From Francisella salimarina (GTDB lineage Bacteria > Pseudomonadota > Gammaproteobacteria > Francisellales > Francisellaceae), in NCBI RefSeq assembly GCF_007923265.1, contig NZ_VOJA01000005.1, positions 216,327 through 280,326 of the forward strand: 64,000 nucleotides of DNA. The letters run 5' to 3'. Below are positions 57,369 through 64,000 of this stretch, one piece after another. The notes beneath the pieces were generated by a model. It saw nothing but the letters and a program-made list of their open reading frames with translations, did not search any database and was not told where the DNA came from. Each line of letters begins with the position of its first letter. Within the stretch, counting starts at the first letter, position 1. Made by a program: the position numbers and the translations under genes.

Positions 57369-58235
57369 ATGTTTTTTAAAAATCTTACAGCATTCAAAGT
57401 CACTGATATTAATATAGATATTTTTGAAGATTCGATGAATAAACTCGCATTTATTCCTTGTAGTAATTCTCAGAAATCTTCGAGAGGCTTTACAAACCCA
57501 TTTATAAAAGATGAACAATGCCTTTTTAAGTTTAATCATTTAGCTGCATTTTGTTTGCTTACTGAAGAAAAAATTCTTCCTGCTCAAGTTATCAACCAAC
57601 AAGCACAAGAGTATATTCAAGAGTTAGAGCTCACTAGATATGTAAGCAAAAAAGAAAAAACACAAATAAAAGAGGATATGGAGCAAAAGCTACTACCTCT
57701 AGCATTTAGTAAGTTTAGAAAGATTCACGGCTATTTGGATCTGACTAATAACTATCTAATAATTGATAGTGTTTCAGAAAAACAAATTACAGAAGTTTTA
57801 GATCTATTGCATAGATGTGAAGCAAGGTTTGAGCCTGTCATTAAAGAAGAAACAGATATTCTAACAGAATGGCTTGTCGAAGATACTTATCCAGTAGATA
57901 TTGAAATAGCAGAAAAATGTAAGCTCACAAGTGCTATAGGAGATAGTATTGCAAATATCTCATGTCAAGGTAGCTCGATGTTGAATGATAATATCAAATC
58001 ATTTATTGATAGTGGAGGGTACATTACGGAGCTAGCTATAACTTGGAAAGAGCAGCTTGCTATGACAGCAAATACTAAGTTACAGTTTAAAAGTATCAAA
58101 TTCTTAGATGGTATAAAAGATCTAAATAAAGAAGATAATGTTGGTCATGAAGTTGATTTATTGCTGATGGCAGATATTTTTGCTGAGCTTATTGCAGCTA
58201 TGCAAAGTTGGGTCAAAGAAGATGAGAGTTTGTAA
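57369..58235 (+). CDS. rdgC: Recombination-associated protein RdgC
   Basis: 288 residues. The start MFFKNLTAFKV, the FIPCSNSQKSSRGFTNPF segment and RYVSKKEKTQIKEDMEQKLLP are classic RdgC features. RdgC forms a ring on DNA and limits RecA loading. The length fits (E. coli about 300). The gene is followed three bases later by an unrecognised small gene. An antisense frame over the 5' end (57177-57539) is not credible. Confidence 0.93.
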   Translation: MFFKNLTAFKVTDINIDIFEDSMNKLAFIPCSNSQKSSRGFTNPFIKDEQCLFKFNHLAAFCLLTEEKILPAQVINQQAQEYIQELELTRYVSKKEKTQIKEDMEQKLLPLAFSKFRKIHGYLDLTNNYLIIDSVSEKQITEVLDLLHRCEARFEPVIKEETDILTEWLVEDTYPVDIEIAEKCKLTSAIGDSIANISCQGSSMLNDNIKSFIDSGGYITELAITWKEQLAMTANTKLQFKSIKFLDGIKDLNKEDNVGHEVDLLLMADIFAELIAAMQSWVKEDESL

Positions 58236-58237
58236 AT

Positions 58238-58495
58238 ATGACATTAAATGATAATCAATTAAAAGCATACGAATATGGTCTAGCACATCACCCAAGTTTA
58301 AAAGAAGGGTGTAAGATTTTTTTAGAAAAAGATTTTTTGAAAATTCAGCTGACTGAAAATGACGCTACGATAGAAAAAATATTCAAACATGATAATACCA
58401 AAGCAGGCTTAGTAGCATTGCTAAAAAGTGATGAAGTGAAAAATTTATTAGGTTTTGATTTTTCAAATTTGATATCGATTATGTGTATTCGATAA
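58238..58495 (+). CDS. Hypothetical 85-residue protein downstream of rdgC
   Basis: Cytoplasmic-looking, no signal peptide or membrane segment. It contains SLKEGCKIFLEKDFLKIQLT and a C-terminal hydrophobic helix. I do not recognise the family. It starts two bases after the rdgC stop, so it is co-transcribed with rdgC and may act with it. No strong ribosome site is seen; the short gap suggests translational coupling. Confidence 0.55.
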   Translation: MTLNDNQLKAYEYGLAHHPSLKEGCKIFLEKDFLKIQLTENDATIEKIFKHDNTKAGLVALLKSDEVKNLLGFDFSNLISIMCIR

Positions 58496-58599
58496 ACATA
58501 GTTAATTTTGAATTAAAGTTGAAAAAATAACACTAGCTCTTGATGTTATTTTTAGTTATCATTTTTGTTAGATTCTTTTAAAAAAATGTAAACTTAGTT

Positions 58600-61053
58600 A
58601 TGGCCAAAATATATGATAATCGCCCATCTGATTGGGATGATAAGGATGAATCAGGAGCGAAGAGCCAAAGTAGTGTATCAGAGTATAAAAGTGGCAAAGT
58701 CCAAAAGAATGTAGTCAATGATAACAGTATAGTTCAAGAGGATTATGCAGGATCTCAAAAGAAGAAACTACTATCATCAAGTGAAGTTCGAGAGACTAGT
58801 AAGGGTAATATTACAACAACCTATGAAGATGATACTAAGCTAACCCAACAGTCAAAGACAGCCAAAGAATCTTATCATTCAAATGATTTTAAAAGTGAAA
58901 TCAAAAAAGAAACAATAGTAACAAAGACAGCTAATAGAACAGAGAGCATAATAGTAGATAGTACAACTATTAGTACTAATAAACTTACAGAGACTAGCCC
59001 TGGTAAACATGCTATTACAGCTACTAAGAATATTAATATCAAATCAAATGTTGCCAAGATCTCAGCAGAGAAATTAGATGTTAAAGGTGCTAGTTTTGGA
59101 ATGAGTGCAAAGAATCACACAGAGAAAGCACCATTTAAGCATGTCAAAGCAGGAGATGTTAAATATAATGTAAGCGAAAAGCTAATGATGGATGCTGATA
59201 TCAGTAAGTCATCATTTAAGCTACAAAATTATCAAACCAAACAAGCAGAATATAAACATCCTGATGATGTCGCAGATGATGTTTATTATATAGGTGAGGT
59301 TATATATAGCCCTAAGTTATCAAAGCTATATTTTGTACCTACAAATTTGGTTAGAGAAGTATTTAACTCACAACAGAAGTATTTGAGTAAATCAAAGACA
59401 AACTCAGTATATAAATATAACTATGGTAAACGTCAAGTAGCAAATAGATTTGATACAAGTCCAGATTTAGAACAAGTATTATTATCAAATAGAGATTATA
59501 TCTATATAAGCTTTGTAAGAGCTAGTATGTGTATGTTAGATCAGTCAGTAGTTAGTAATCCAAATATAGTATCACTAGATTTTAGTAAGGCTAAATTAGA
59601 TAGTAATACATCATTAATAAATTGGGGAGCTATAAATTCAGATTTAGATTCTAAAGTAAAAGGCTTGGGATATAAGGCAGGCTATAAGTTTGCAAATCAA
59701 GATGCAGTAGATGATGGAGTTAAGTATTTACAGAGCTTATCAGAGAATAATATAAATAGATGGTTGGATATAGGCAAGACATATCAAGCTAGTTTGCTAT
59801 ATATGGGCTTACTAATGGCAGGTAGATATAATTTCAAACAGATATCAGAGAAACAAGCAAGACTACCGTATAAACCAGATGTGATAGCAGATATTGACTA
59901 TGATAATGAGACAGCTATCGCATATAAATCATATCAGCATGAAATAGATGAAGATTATGGAGTGTTTGATTTGATTACTACAGAGGAATATGTAGATAGT
60001 GAGATACTATTATCACAGACAGCGAAAGTAACAGTCAAAAATAATAAATATGTCTTAGAGGGAGATAATCATAGTAAATACCCTACAGACAAAGATAATC
60101 AAATAAAAGATGGGTTGTTATTGTGGAGTAGGACAGTTAGTACAAAGCATGATAAAAAGATAGAAAAGCTAAATCTAGGTAGACTTAAAATAAGTGATAT
60201 CAAGAAGCAGACATTAACAAAACCCTATCAGATAGATTATAAAGATGATAAATGGTTAGTATATGCTGATTCGAAGTATCTATTGTCTACACATAATCAT
60301 GATTTGGAGTATCCAACTGGAGATGCTTTGATATTTGAAGCTACTGTAGATGAGCACTATACATTAGAGAAGTTTTATTATTATCAATTAGCTAGAGCTA
60401 ATTTTGATCTAGATGATGAATTAGTATCAAAAGATGTAGCGGAGAAGTTAGAAAGAAGATGTTTGTATCAAATGTTAGTAGATACTTATGATGTCCCAAC
60501 AGATAGTAATGTCAAAAGCTATTTAGAGAGTTTGCAAACGAATGGTAAGACTGTAGATATAGGAACGACATTAGAGGCATTAGAGTCTGTGAGTGATGAG
60601 TTGATATTAGTATTACCACCAACAGCAATAGGTAAGTTGTTATATTTACTAAATAATCTAAATGATAATGATGCTAACTTAATATCTAATGATGAAGCAT
60701 TATCACAACGCAGAATAGCTATGGGATACAAACTAGCATCTACATTTAGTACCAGAAAAGGCTATCTAATAGCACTACAGCATTATCAGCCACTGACAGA
60801 ATATGACCAAGTAAAAGCAGAAGATAGTATAGATGCGCTATGGCATAATGATGATATGCTATTTGCTTTAAGAGATGATAAAACAGCTAAACTAATCAAT
60901 GGAGCATATAATAAGTTAAATAGTGAAGATATGGTACTTAGACTTAGAAAGGATGATAATCTTTTCTACAAGCATGAGTATTTAGATTTTGTGCCCATTG
61001 ATAAAGTCTCGAAAAGAAGTCCATCTATAATAACTCAGGATTTAGAAAAATAA
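58600..61053 (+). CDS. Unrecognised 817-residue protein with spike-like N-terminal repeats
   Basis: No signal peptide. Residues 1-110 are polar and low in complexity, with clusters of Ser, Lys and Asp. Residues about 115-220 hold short repeating strands such as NINIKSNVAKISAEKLDVKG, which resemble the beta-helical tip of VgrG/gp5-like spikes. From about 225 the protein is a large domain with no motif I can place. Two similar blocks lie near residues 478-525 and 545-600 (KY, then YPT, then a dense aliphatic run). I do not assign a function. A secreted or phage-like spike-fused protein is one reading; no PAAR motif or toxin motif was seen. It is convergent to the 61137 gene. Confidence 0.75.
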   Translation: MAKIYDNRPSDWDDKDESGAKSQSSVSEYKSGKVQKNVVNDNSIVQEDYAGSQKKKLLSSSEVRETSKGNITTTYEDDTKLTQQSKTAKESYHSNDFKSEIKKETIVTKTANRTESIIVDSTTISTNKLTETSPGKHAITATKNINIKSNVAKISAEKLDVKGASFGMSAKNHTEKAPFKHVKAGDVKYNVSEKLMMDADISKSSFKLQNYQTKQAEYKHPDDVADDVYYIGEVIYSPKLSKLYFVPTNLVREVFNSQQKYLSKSKTNSVYKYNYGKRQVANRFDTSPDLEQVLLSNRDYIYISFVRASMCMLDQSVVSNPNIVSLDFSKAKLDSNTSLINWGAINSDLDSKVKGLGYKAGYKFANQDAVDDGVKYLQSLSENNINRWLDIGKTYQASLLYMGLLMAGRYNFKQISEKQARLPYKPDVIADIDYDNETAIAYKSYQHEIDEDYGVFDLITTEEYVDSEILLSQTAKVTVKNNKYVLEGDNHSKYPTDKDNQIKDGLLLWSRTVSTKHDKKIEKLNLGRLKISDIKKQTLTKPYQIDYKDDKWLVYADSKYLLSTHNHDLEYPTGDALIFEATVDEHYTLEKFYYYQLARANFDLDDELVSKDVAEKLERRCLYQMLVDTYDVPTDSNVKSYLESLQTNGKTVDIGTTLEALESVSDELILVLPPTAIGKLLYLLNNLNDNDANLISNDEALSQRRIAMGYKLASTFSTRKGYLIALQHYQPLTEYDQVKAEDSIDALWHNDDMLFALRDDKTAKLINGAYNKLNSEDMVLRLRKDDNLFYKHEYLDFVPIDKVSKRSPSIITQDLEK

Positions 61054-61136
61054 AATTTTATAAAAATGTATAAGTGAATTAGTTATGAAGTGCATATTTC
61101 AAGTTGTTGTTTATATTTATCTGATTGGTTCAATTG

Positions 61137-62024
61137 TTAGTCCTTTTGAGTTTCTTTATCACAGTAAATATTTTTCATTTTATAAATATATGCAATATCT
61201 TCCATGGAGTTATTAGCAATCGTTTCACTTTTTAAATTATTACAAATATCTTTTCTAAAATTTTTATCGCCTAGTTCAGAACAATTATATTTTATCTGTT
61301 TTAGTTTTGGAGCCAAGGTCATTTTGAACTGATCTTTTTTATATTTTTGAATGTCTTTTATATCTATGTAATTTTTATATAATGGAGTTCTACAAATAGT
61401 GCTTTCTTGAGGATACGCAACATAGTTAAAATTATTATCAGTGTATAATGGAATATATTCTGTTTTACTTTTGATACTTTCAAATATTTTATTTTCTATA
61501 TCAGTTCTAGCTAACTCTTCTGCTCTTGTTGGGAAATATGATAGCAATACAATAATCAAAATAGGAAAAAGAGAGATTGTGGATATTGTAGAAATAGCTT
61601 GTGCAATCCCTCTGCCTATATAGTTCTTACATGTAATACTTTCTGTATTTATAACATAATTATAAATACAATATGATACTGCTGTAATAAGACCTATATA
61701 GCTACAGATTATAATTATTAAGAATAGAATAAGCGATGTGATCTTTGTTGTAGTTTCACTTGCAAAAACTTCTATTGATTTAGTTAAGTCAAAAGTATCT
61801 AAGAACGAAGAGTTAAAAGAGCTAGAGGGTATATTTAAAATATTCATTTGATGTTTAAAATAATATCCACCACTATAAATAAACATATATGCAAGAGCAG
61901 CAAAAAATGCAGATATTAATAAAAGTGAGCCCTTTATTAAAATTTGATAGCCCCATAATTTTCTTAATATATTTATATTAAAAGAACCTATGAAATTATT
62001 AATATAATAGTATATTTTTTTCAT
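61137..62024 (-). CDS. Unrecognised integral membrane protein
   Basis: 295 residues. Three hydrophobic stretches are clear: about 30-52, 93-122 and 142-165. After the last one comes a hydrophilic C-terminal domain of about 130 residues with five to six cysteines, so disulfides and a periplasmic location are plausible. I do not recognise the family. The ATG has GAGGT seven bases upstream. It is convergent to the 817-residue gene and downstream of the beta-propeller genes on the same strand, separated from them by a repeat element. Whether it is an immunity protein or unrelated cannot be said. Confidence 0.65.
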   Translation of the reverse strand: MKKIYYYINNFIGSFNINILRKLWGYQILIKGSLLLISAFFAALAYMFIYSGGYYFKHQMNILNIPSSSFNSSFLDTFDLTKSIEVFASETTTKITSLILFLIIIICSYIGLITAVSYCIYNYVINTESITCKNYIGRGIAQAISTISTISLFPILIIVLLSYFPTRAEELARTDIENKIFESIKSKTEYIPLYTDNNFNYVAYPQESTICRTPLYKNYIDIKDIQKYKKDQFKMTLAPKLKQIKYNCSELGDKNFRKDICNNLKSETIANNSMEDIAYIYKMKNIYCDKETQKD

Positions 62025-62039
62025 AATTTTACCTCATGT

Positions 62040-62165
62040 TCTTCACTTGAGAGAGGTGCCAACTTGTTAGCGGGGTGTGGTTTTTAAAAGTACTACCCCG
62101 TCAGTCTACGACTGCCACCCCTTAGATCCCAAATCAAGTTTGGGACAGGCCCGAAGGGGAATTAC
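62040..62165. repeat. Composite dispersed repeat element
   Basis: A GC-richer block in AT-rich DNA. It contains CAGTC-TAC-GACTG, flanked by CCCCGT and CCACCCC, then CCCAAA-TCAAG-TTTGGG and a CCCGAAGGGG element that runs into GAATT. Blocks of this style are dispersed in many bacterial genomes and do not encode protein. It separates the beta-propeller gene from the membrane-protein gene. A 62-residue plus-strand frame over it is an artefact. Confidence 0.6.
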
Positions 62166-62168
62166 TTC

Positions 62169-63374
62169 CTACCAAAACCAACCCTTACTTTCTTCTTTCT
62201 TTTCTTCAACTTTAGGAGGCTCACCGACCCAATCAAGTTTTAGAGTTTCATCACTAGGATTATAGTTATACACCATAATACCATTACCATTAGCTTGACC
62301 AATTACAAGTTTATGAGCTTCTACAGAAGTATCAAATGTAGTATTATAACCATCTACATTTGGTCTTGGTCCTATTGTGTAGTTACCTGTAACATAGTCA
62401 AGAGGGTTATCGACTAATGGAAGATAATTTTTAGAGAAAAAAACAGGTCTTTTCCACTTGGTATTATTGCTCCAGTCTAATTTATTAGTATCAAACGTAA
62501 AAGCCCATAAATATGGTTGAGAAACTCCTTTAAAAGTAACTATAATCTTGTCTTTATCTATAAATTTGAAGTTTGTAAGACCATTGTATAAAAATTGTTT
62601 CCTAGCATCTTCTCTTGGTTGCAAATAAGAAATATTTTTTAAATTATCATCTGGATAATAAAGAGCTGTATTAGAAACTGTACCTGTTTCTAAATTATAT
62701 TTTATTCCAGCTAAACCACTATCAGCCGTATACACAAACTCACCATTAGGGTCTATGGCACTCATAACAGCCCCAGAGTTTTTATGAATTTCTATTTGAT
62801 TTTTAGGATTATCTTTATTTTCACTTTTAAATATTTCATTAATATCAAATATAAATAGAGAACCTCTCCCAGTAGCAGTAATTAACTTATTTTTATAAAA
62901 AGTAGGTACTAAGTTTGAATTCATAGCCATAAACTGGTTACCATACGAATATGTGTCACCTAGTTTATTATTATCTATTTTAGCAATATTCATATTGCCA
63001 CCTCGTGTAGCAAAAGCATAAGTATTTAAATCTTTATTCACAGCTTGCATAACACTGTTTTTTTGCCCTGTAAAAGATTTAATAGTTTTTAGATTATCAG
63101 CATCTACAACATGGACAACATTATCATCAAAGGTTTGATATATGAAATCATGGGTATCATTAATAAAGTTAGCACTAAAGATATTAACTGTTTTATCATT
63201 TATCTTTTTAATAGTTTTTTTATTTAAGTTATATAAATAAACATTACCATCATTATTTGCACTAACTACATATTTACCATCAGTTGATACTGAAAGAGTA
63301 GTAGGCATAGCAACTACTAAATTTGCGGTAGCTGATAACCCTAATATACAAATTATTTTCTTAAAAATATTCAT
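62169..63374 (-). CDS. Secreted beta-propeller (WD40-like) protein, copy 1
   Basis: 401 residues with a signal peptide (about 22 residues, cleavage near VVA). The mature part contains propeller-like blades: TLSVSTDGKYVVSANNDGNVYLYNL, AFATRGGNMNIAKID and SAIDPNGEFVYTADS are repeat-like WD/PQQ blades ending in aromatic or Tyr residues. It ends KEESKGWFW. The ribosome site AAAGG lies in the 3' end of the upstream ORF (63377). A second copy of the same gene begins at 63823. Probable periplasmic or surface scaffold; function unknown. Confidence 0.75.
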   Translation of the reverse strand: MNIFKKIICILGLSATANLVVAMPTTLSVSTDGKYVVSANNDGNVYLYNLNKKTIKKINDKTVNIFSANFINDTHDFIYQTFDDNVVHVVDADNLKTIKSFTGQKNSVMQAVNKDLNTYAFATRGGNMNIAKIDNNKLGDTYSYGNQFMAMNSNLVPTFYKNKLITATGRGSLFIFDINEIFKSENKDNPKNQIEIHKNSGAVMSAIDPNGEFVYTADSGLAGIKYNLETGTVSNTALYYPDDNLKNISYLQPREDARKQFLYNGLTNFKFIDKDKIIVTFKGVSQPYLWAFTFDTNKLDWSNNTKWKRPVFFSKNYLPLVDNPLDYVTGNYTIGPRPNVDGYNTTFDTSVEAHKLVIGQANGNGIMVYNYNPSDETLKLDWVGEPPKVEEKKEESKGWFW

Positions 63375-63376
63375 GC

Positions 63377-63704
63377 TTACCTTTTATTGTATTTACTATT
63401 ATTACCTCTAACTTCATCCATATCATAATCACCAAAAAATCCTAAACCTAAATCAGGATCACCAAATAATTGTCCTTTATAAATATAATTCATAAAGTCA
63501 TCAGTAGGGTACAACATAGCCGAATGATCTATACATAACATTGATTTAGCTGATTGTTTTTGTGCATCAGTTAATTGGTCATAAGCTACTGTATGTTTAG
63601 TATTGTCACTATCTATATAATAACAAGGGTAATTACCTCTAGTTGATTCAGGCAATTCTAATGTACTAACTTCCTGCGGTGTTTGGAATAAAAAAATATT
63701 TTTT
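63377..63704 (-). pseudogene. Remnant ORF truncated by a hairpin repeat
   Basis: The frame 63377-63829 encodes 150 residues, but about the first 40 are translated from the hairpin element at 63705-63822. Only the last 100 or so look like protein (TPQEVSTLELPESTRGN, DQLTDAQKQSAKSMLCIDHSA, GDPDLGLGFFGDYDMDEVRG). They look like the C-terminal end of a larger protein whose 5' part was lost or replaced. It may still be translated from an ATG at 63829. It ends three bases before copy 1 of the beta-propeller gene. I do not recognise the family. Confidence 0.5.
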
Positions 63705-63822
63705 AAAAAGTTTCGTTGCTTACTGCGTAAGCTGTAACGACATACTTTTTTCAATGCAGAAAAAGTATGCAAAACTGCTTGTGACTTTAAAAACTCGCTT
63801 TGCTCAGACAGTTTAAAGTCAC
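63705..63822. repeat. Hairpin-rich repeat element with three stem-loops
   Basis: Three successive inverted repeats: an imperfect stem at 63714-63739 (CGTT...CTTAC/GTAAG...AACG), a perfect 10-base stem CATACTTTTT/AAAAAGTATG (63741-63769) and a perfect 11-base stem GTGACTTTAAA/TTTAAAGTCAC (63781-63822). The element ends exactly at the stop codon of the upstream beta-propeller copy (63823-63825). It looks like a REP or MITE-type element. Limits on the left (63705) are approximate. Confidence 0.6.
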
Positions 63823-64000
63823 TTACCATTCAAACCAACCTTTGCTTTTTTCTTCTTTTTTCTCTTCAACTTTAGGAGGCTCACCGACCCAATCAAGTTT
63901 TAGAGTTTCATCGCTTGGGTTATAGTTATACACCATAATACCATTACCATTAGCTTGACCAATTACAAGTTTGTGAGCCTCTACAGAAGTATCAAATGTA
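63823..64000 (-). CDS. Secreted beta-propeller protein, copy 2 (partial, runs off the window)
   Basis: Only the C-terminal 58 codons and the stop are present. They match copy 1 (62169) almost exactly: over about 138 aligned bases I count five differences, all synonymous, while the last residues differ (GWFEW here, GWFW there) together with the lysine-rich linker. The gene is therefore a recent tandem duplicate under protein-level constraint. The rest lies beyond base 64000. Confidence 0.75.
   Translation of the reverse strand, partial: TFDTSVEAHKLVIGQANGNGIMVYNYNPSDETLKLDWVGEPPKVEEKKEEKSKGWFEW

Noticed and set aside
57177..57539. A 120-residue antisense ORF over the 2H phosphoesterase and rdgC junction
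   Set aside because: Very basic and low in complexity, overlaps two recognisable genes.
58600..61053. PAAR or Rhs toxin
   Set aside because: No PAAR motif, no RHS/YD repeats and no known toxin motif were found on reading the sequence.
62077..62265. A 62-residue plus-strand ORF over the composite repeat
   Set aside because: It spans the repeat and the antisense end of the beta-propeller gene. No ribosome site and repeat-derived composition.

Overview
This is an AT-rich (roughly two-thirds A+T) gammaproteobacterial chromosome segment. Gene content and gene orders point to Francisella: pilQ-aroK-aroB, two DUF3573 outer-membrane-type proteins (a family I know mainly from Francisella), nrdA-grx-nrdB with a glutaredoxin-fused NrdB, and oxyR divergent from a peroxiredoxin. 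A monofunctional haem catalase sits beside oxyR. F. tularensis is known for KatG instead, so an environmental Francisella (F. philomiragia-like or another aquatic lineage) is more likely. The species call is inference. Genes are packed tightly, no gene-free stretch exceeds about 220 bases, and I saw no rRNA, tRNA, CRISPR array, transposase or prophage.

Layout. 0-2.4 kb: the end of the type IV pilus secretin gene pilQ, then aroK and aroB. 2.4-10.5 kb: small hypotheticals, sdhE, a three-domain putA for proline catabolism, an amino-acid permease and an MFS transporter. 10.5-19 kb: housekeeping genes (coaBC, galM, hemH-phrB, DUF2062, prmA-dusB, dinB). 19-27 kb: secreted and membrane proteins (a glycoside-hydrolase-like protein, a DJ-1/PfpI protein, an ABC-F ATPase, a secreted YGSL-motif protein) and a sugar-porter gene coupled to a beta-lactamase-fold hydrolase. 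27-31.8 kb: class I ribonucleotide reductase operon and mdh. 31.9-36.6 kb: coq7, a small SLT-type protein, tcdA, an exported alpha/beta hydrolase and a HAD phosphatase. 36.7-43.5 kb: ahpC-type peroxiredoxin, two DUF3573 proteins flanking yjdM, then dnaQ, an M15 peptidase and a lipoprotein. 43.7-47.1 kb: a three-gene operon that looks like lysine/2-aminoadipate catabolism. 47.1-50.8 kb: a peroxide-defence block (oxyR, peroxiredoxin, SDR, catalase). 50.8-58.5 kb: adenosine-deaminase-like gene, cupin, serC-cmk, hemF, trhO, a 2H phosphoesterase and rdgC.

58.6-64 kb is the accessory-looking part. It holds an unrecognised 817-residue protein with a repetitive, spike-like N-terminal third; an unrecognised membrane protein convergent to it; and a secreted beta-propeller protein whose gene is tandemly duplicated. 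The second copy runs off the window. Two different hairpin-rich repeat elements lie at the junctions, and one supplies the 5' end of a remnant ORF. The five differences between the duplicated gene ends in the closely aligned part are all synonymous, so both copies appear to have been kept under selection. This is the best candidate here for an undescribed system, but its function is not readable from sequence alone.

Links between genes: hemF and hemH are two steps of haem synthesis, and haem serves the catalase. OxyR, the two peroxiredoxins and the catalase form a peroxide response. The glutaredoxin and the glutaredoxin domain of NrdB probably re-reduce NrdA. putA and the aminoadipate operon feed amino-acid carbon into the TCA cycle, where mdh acts.
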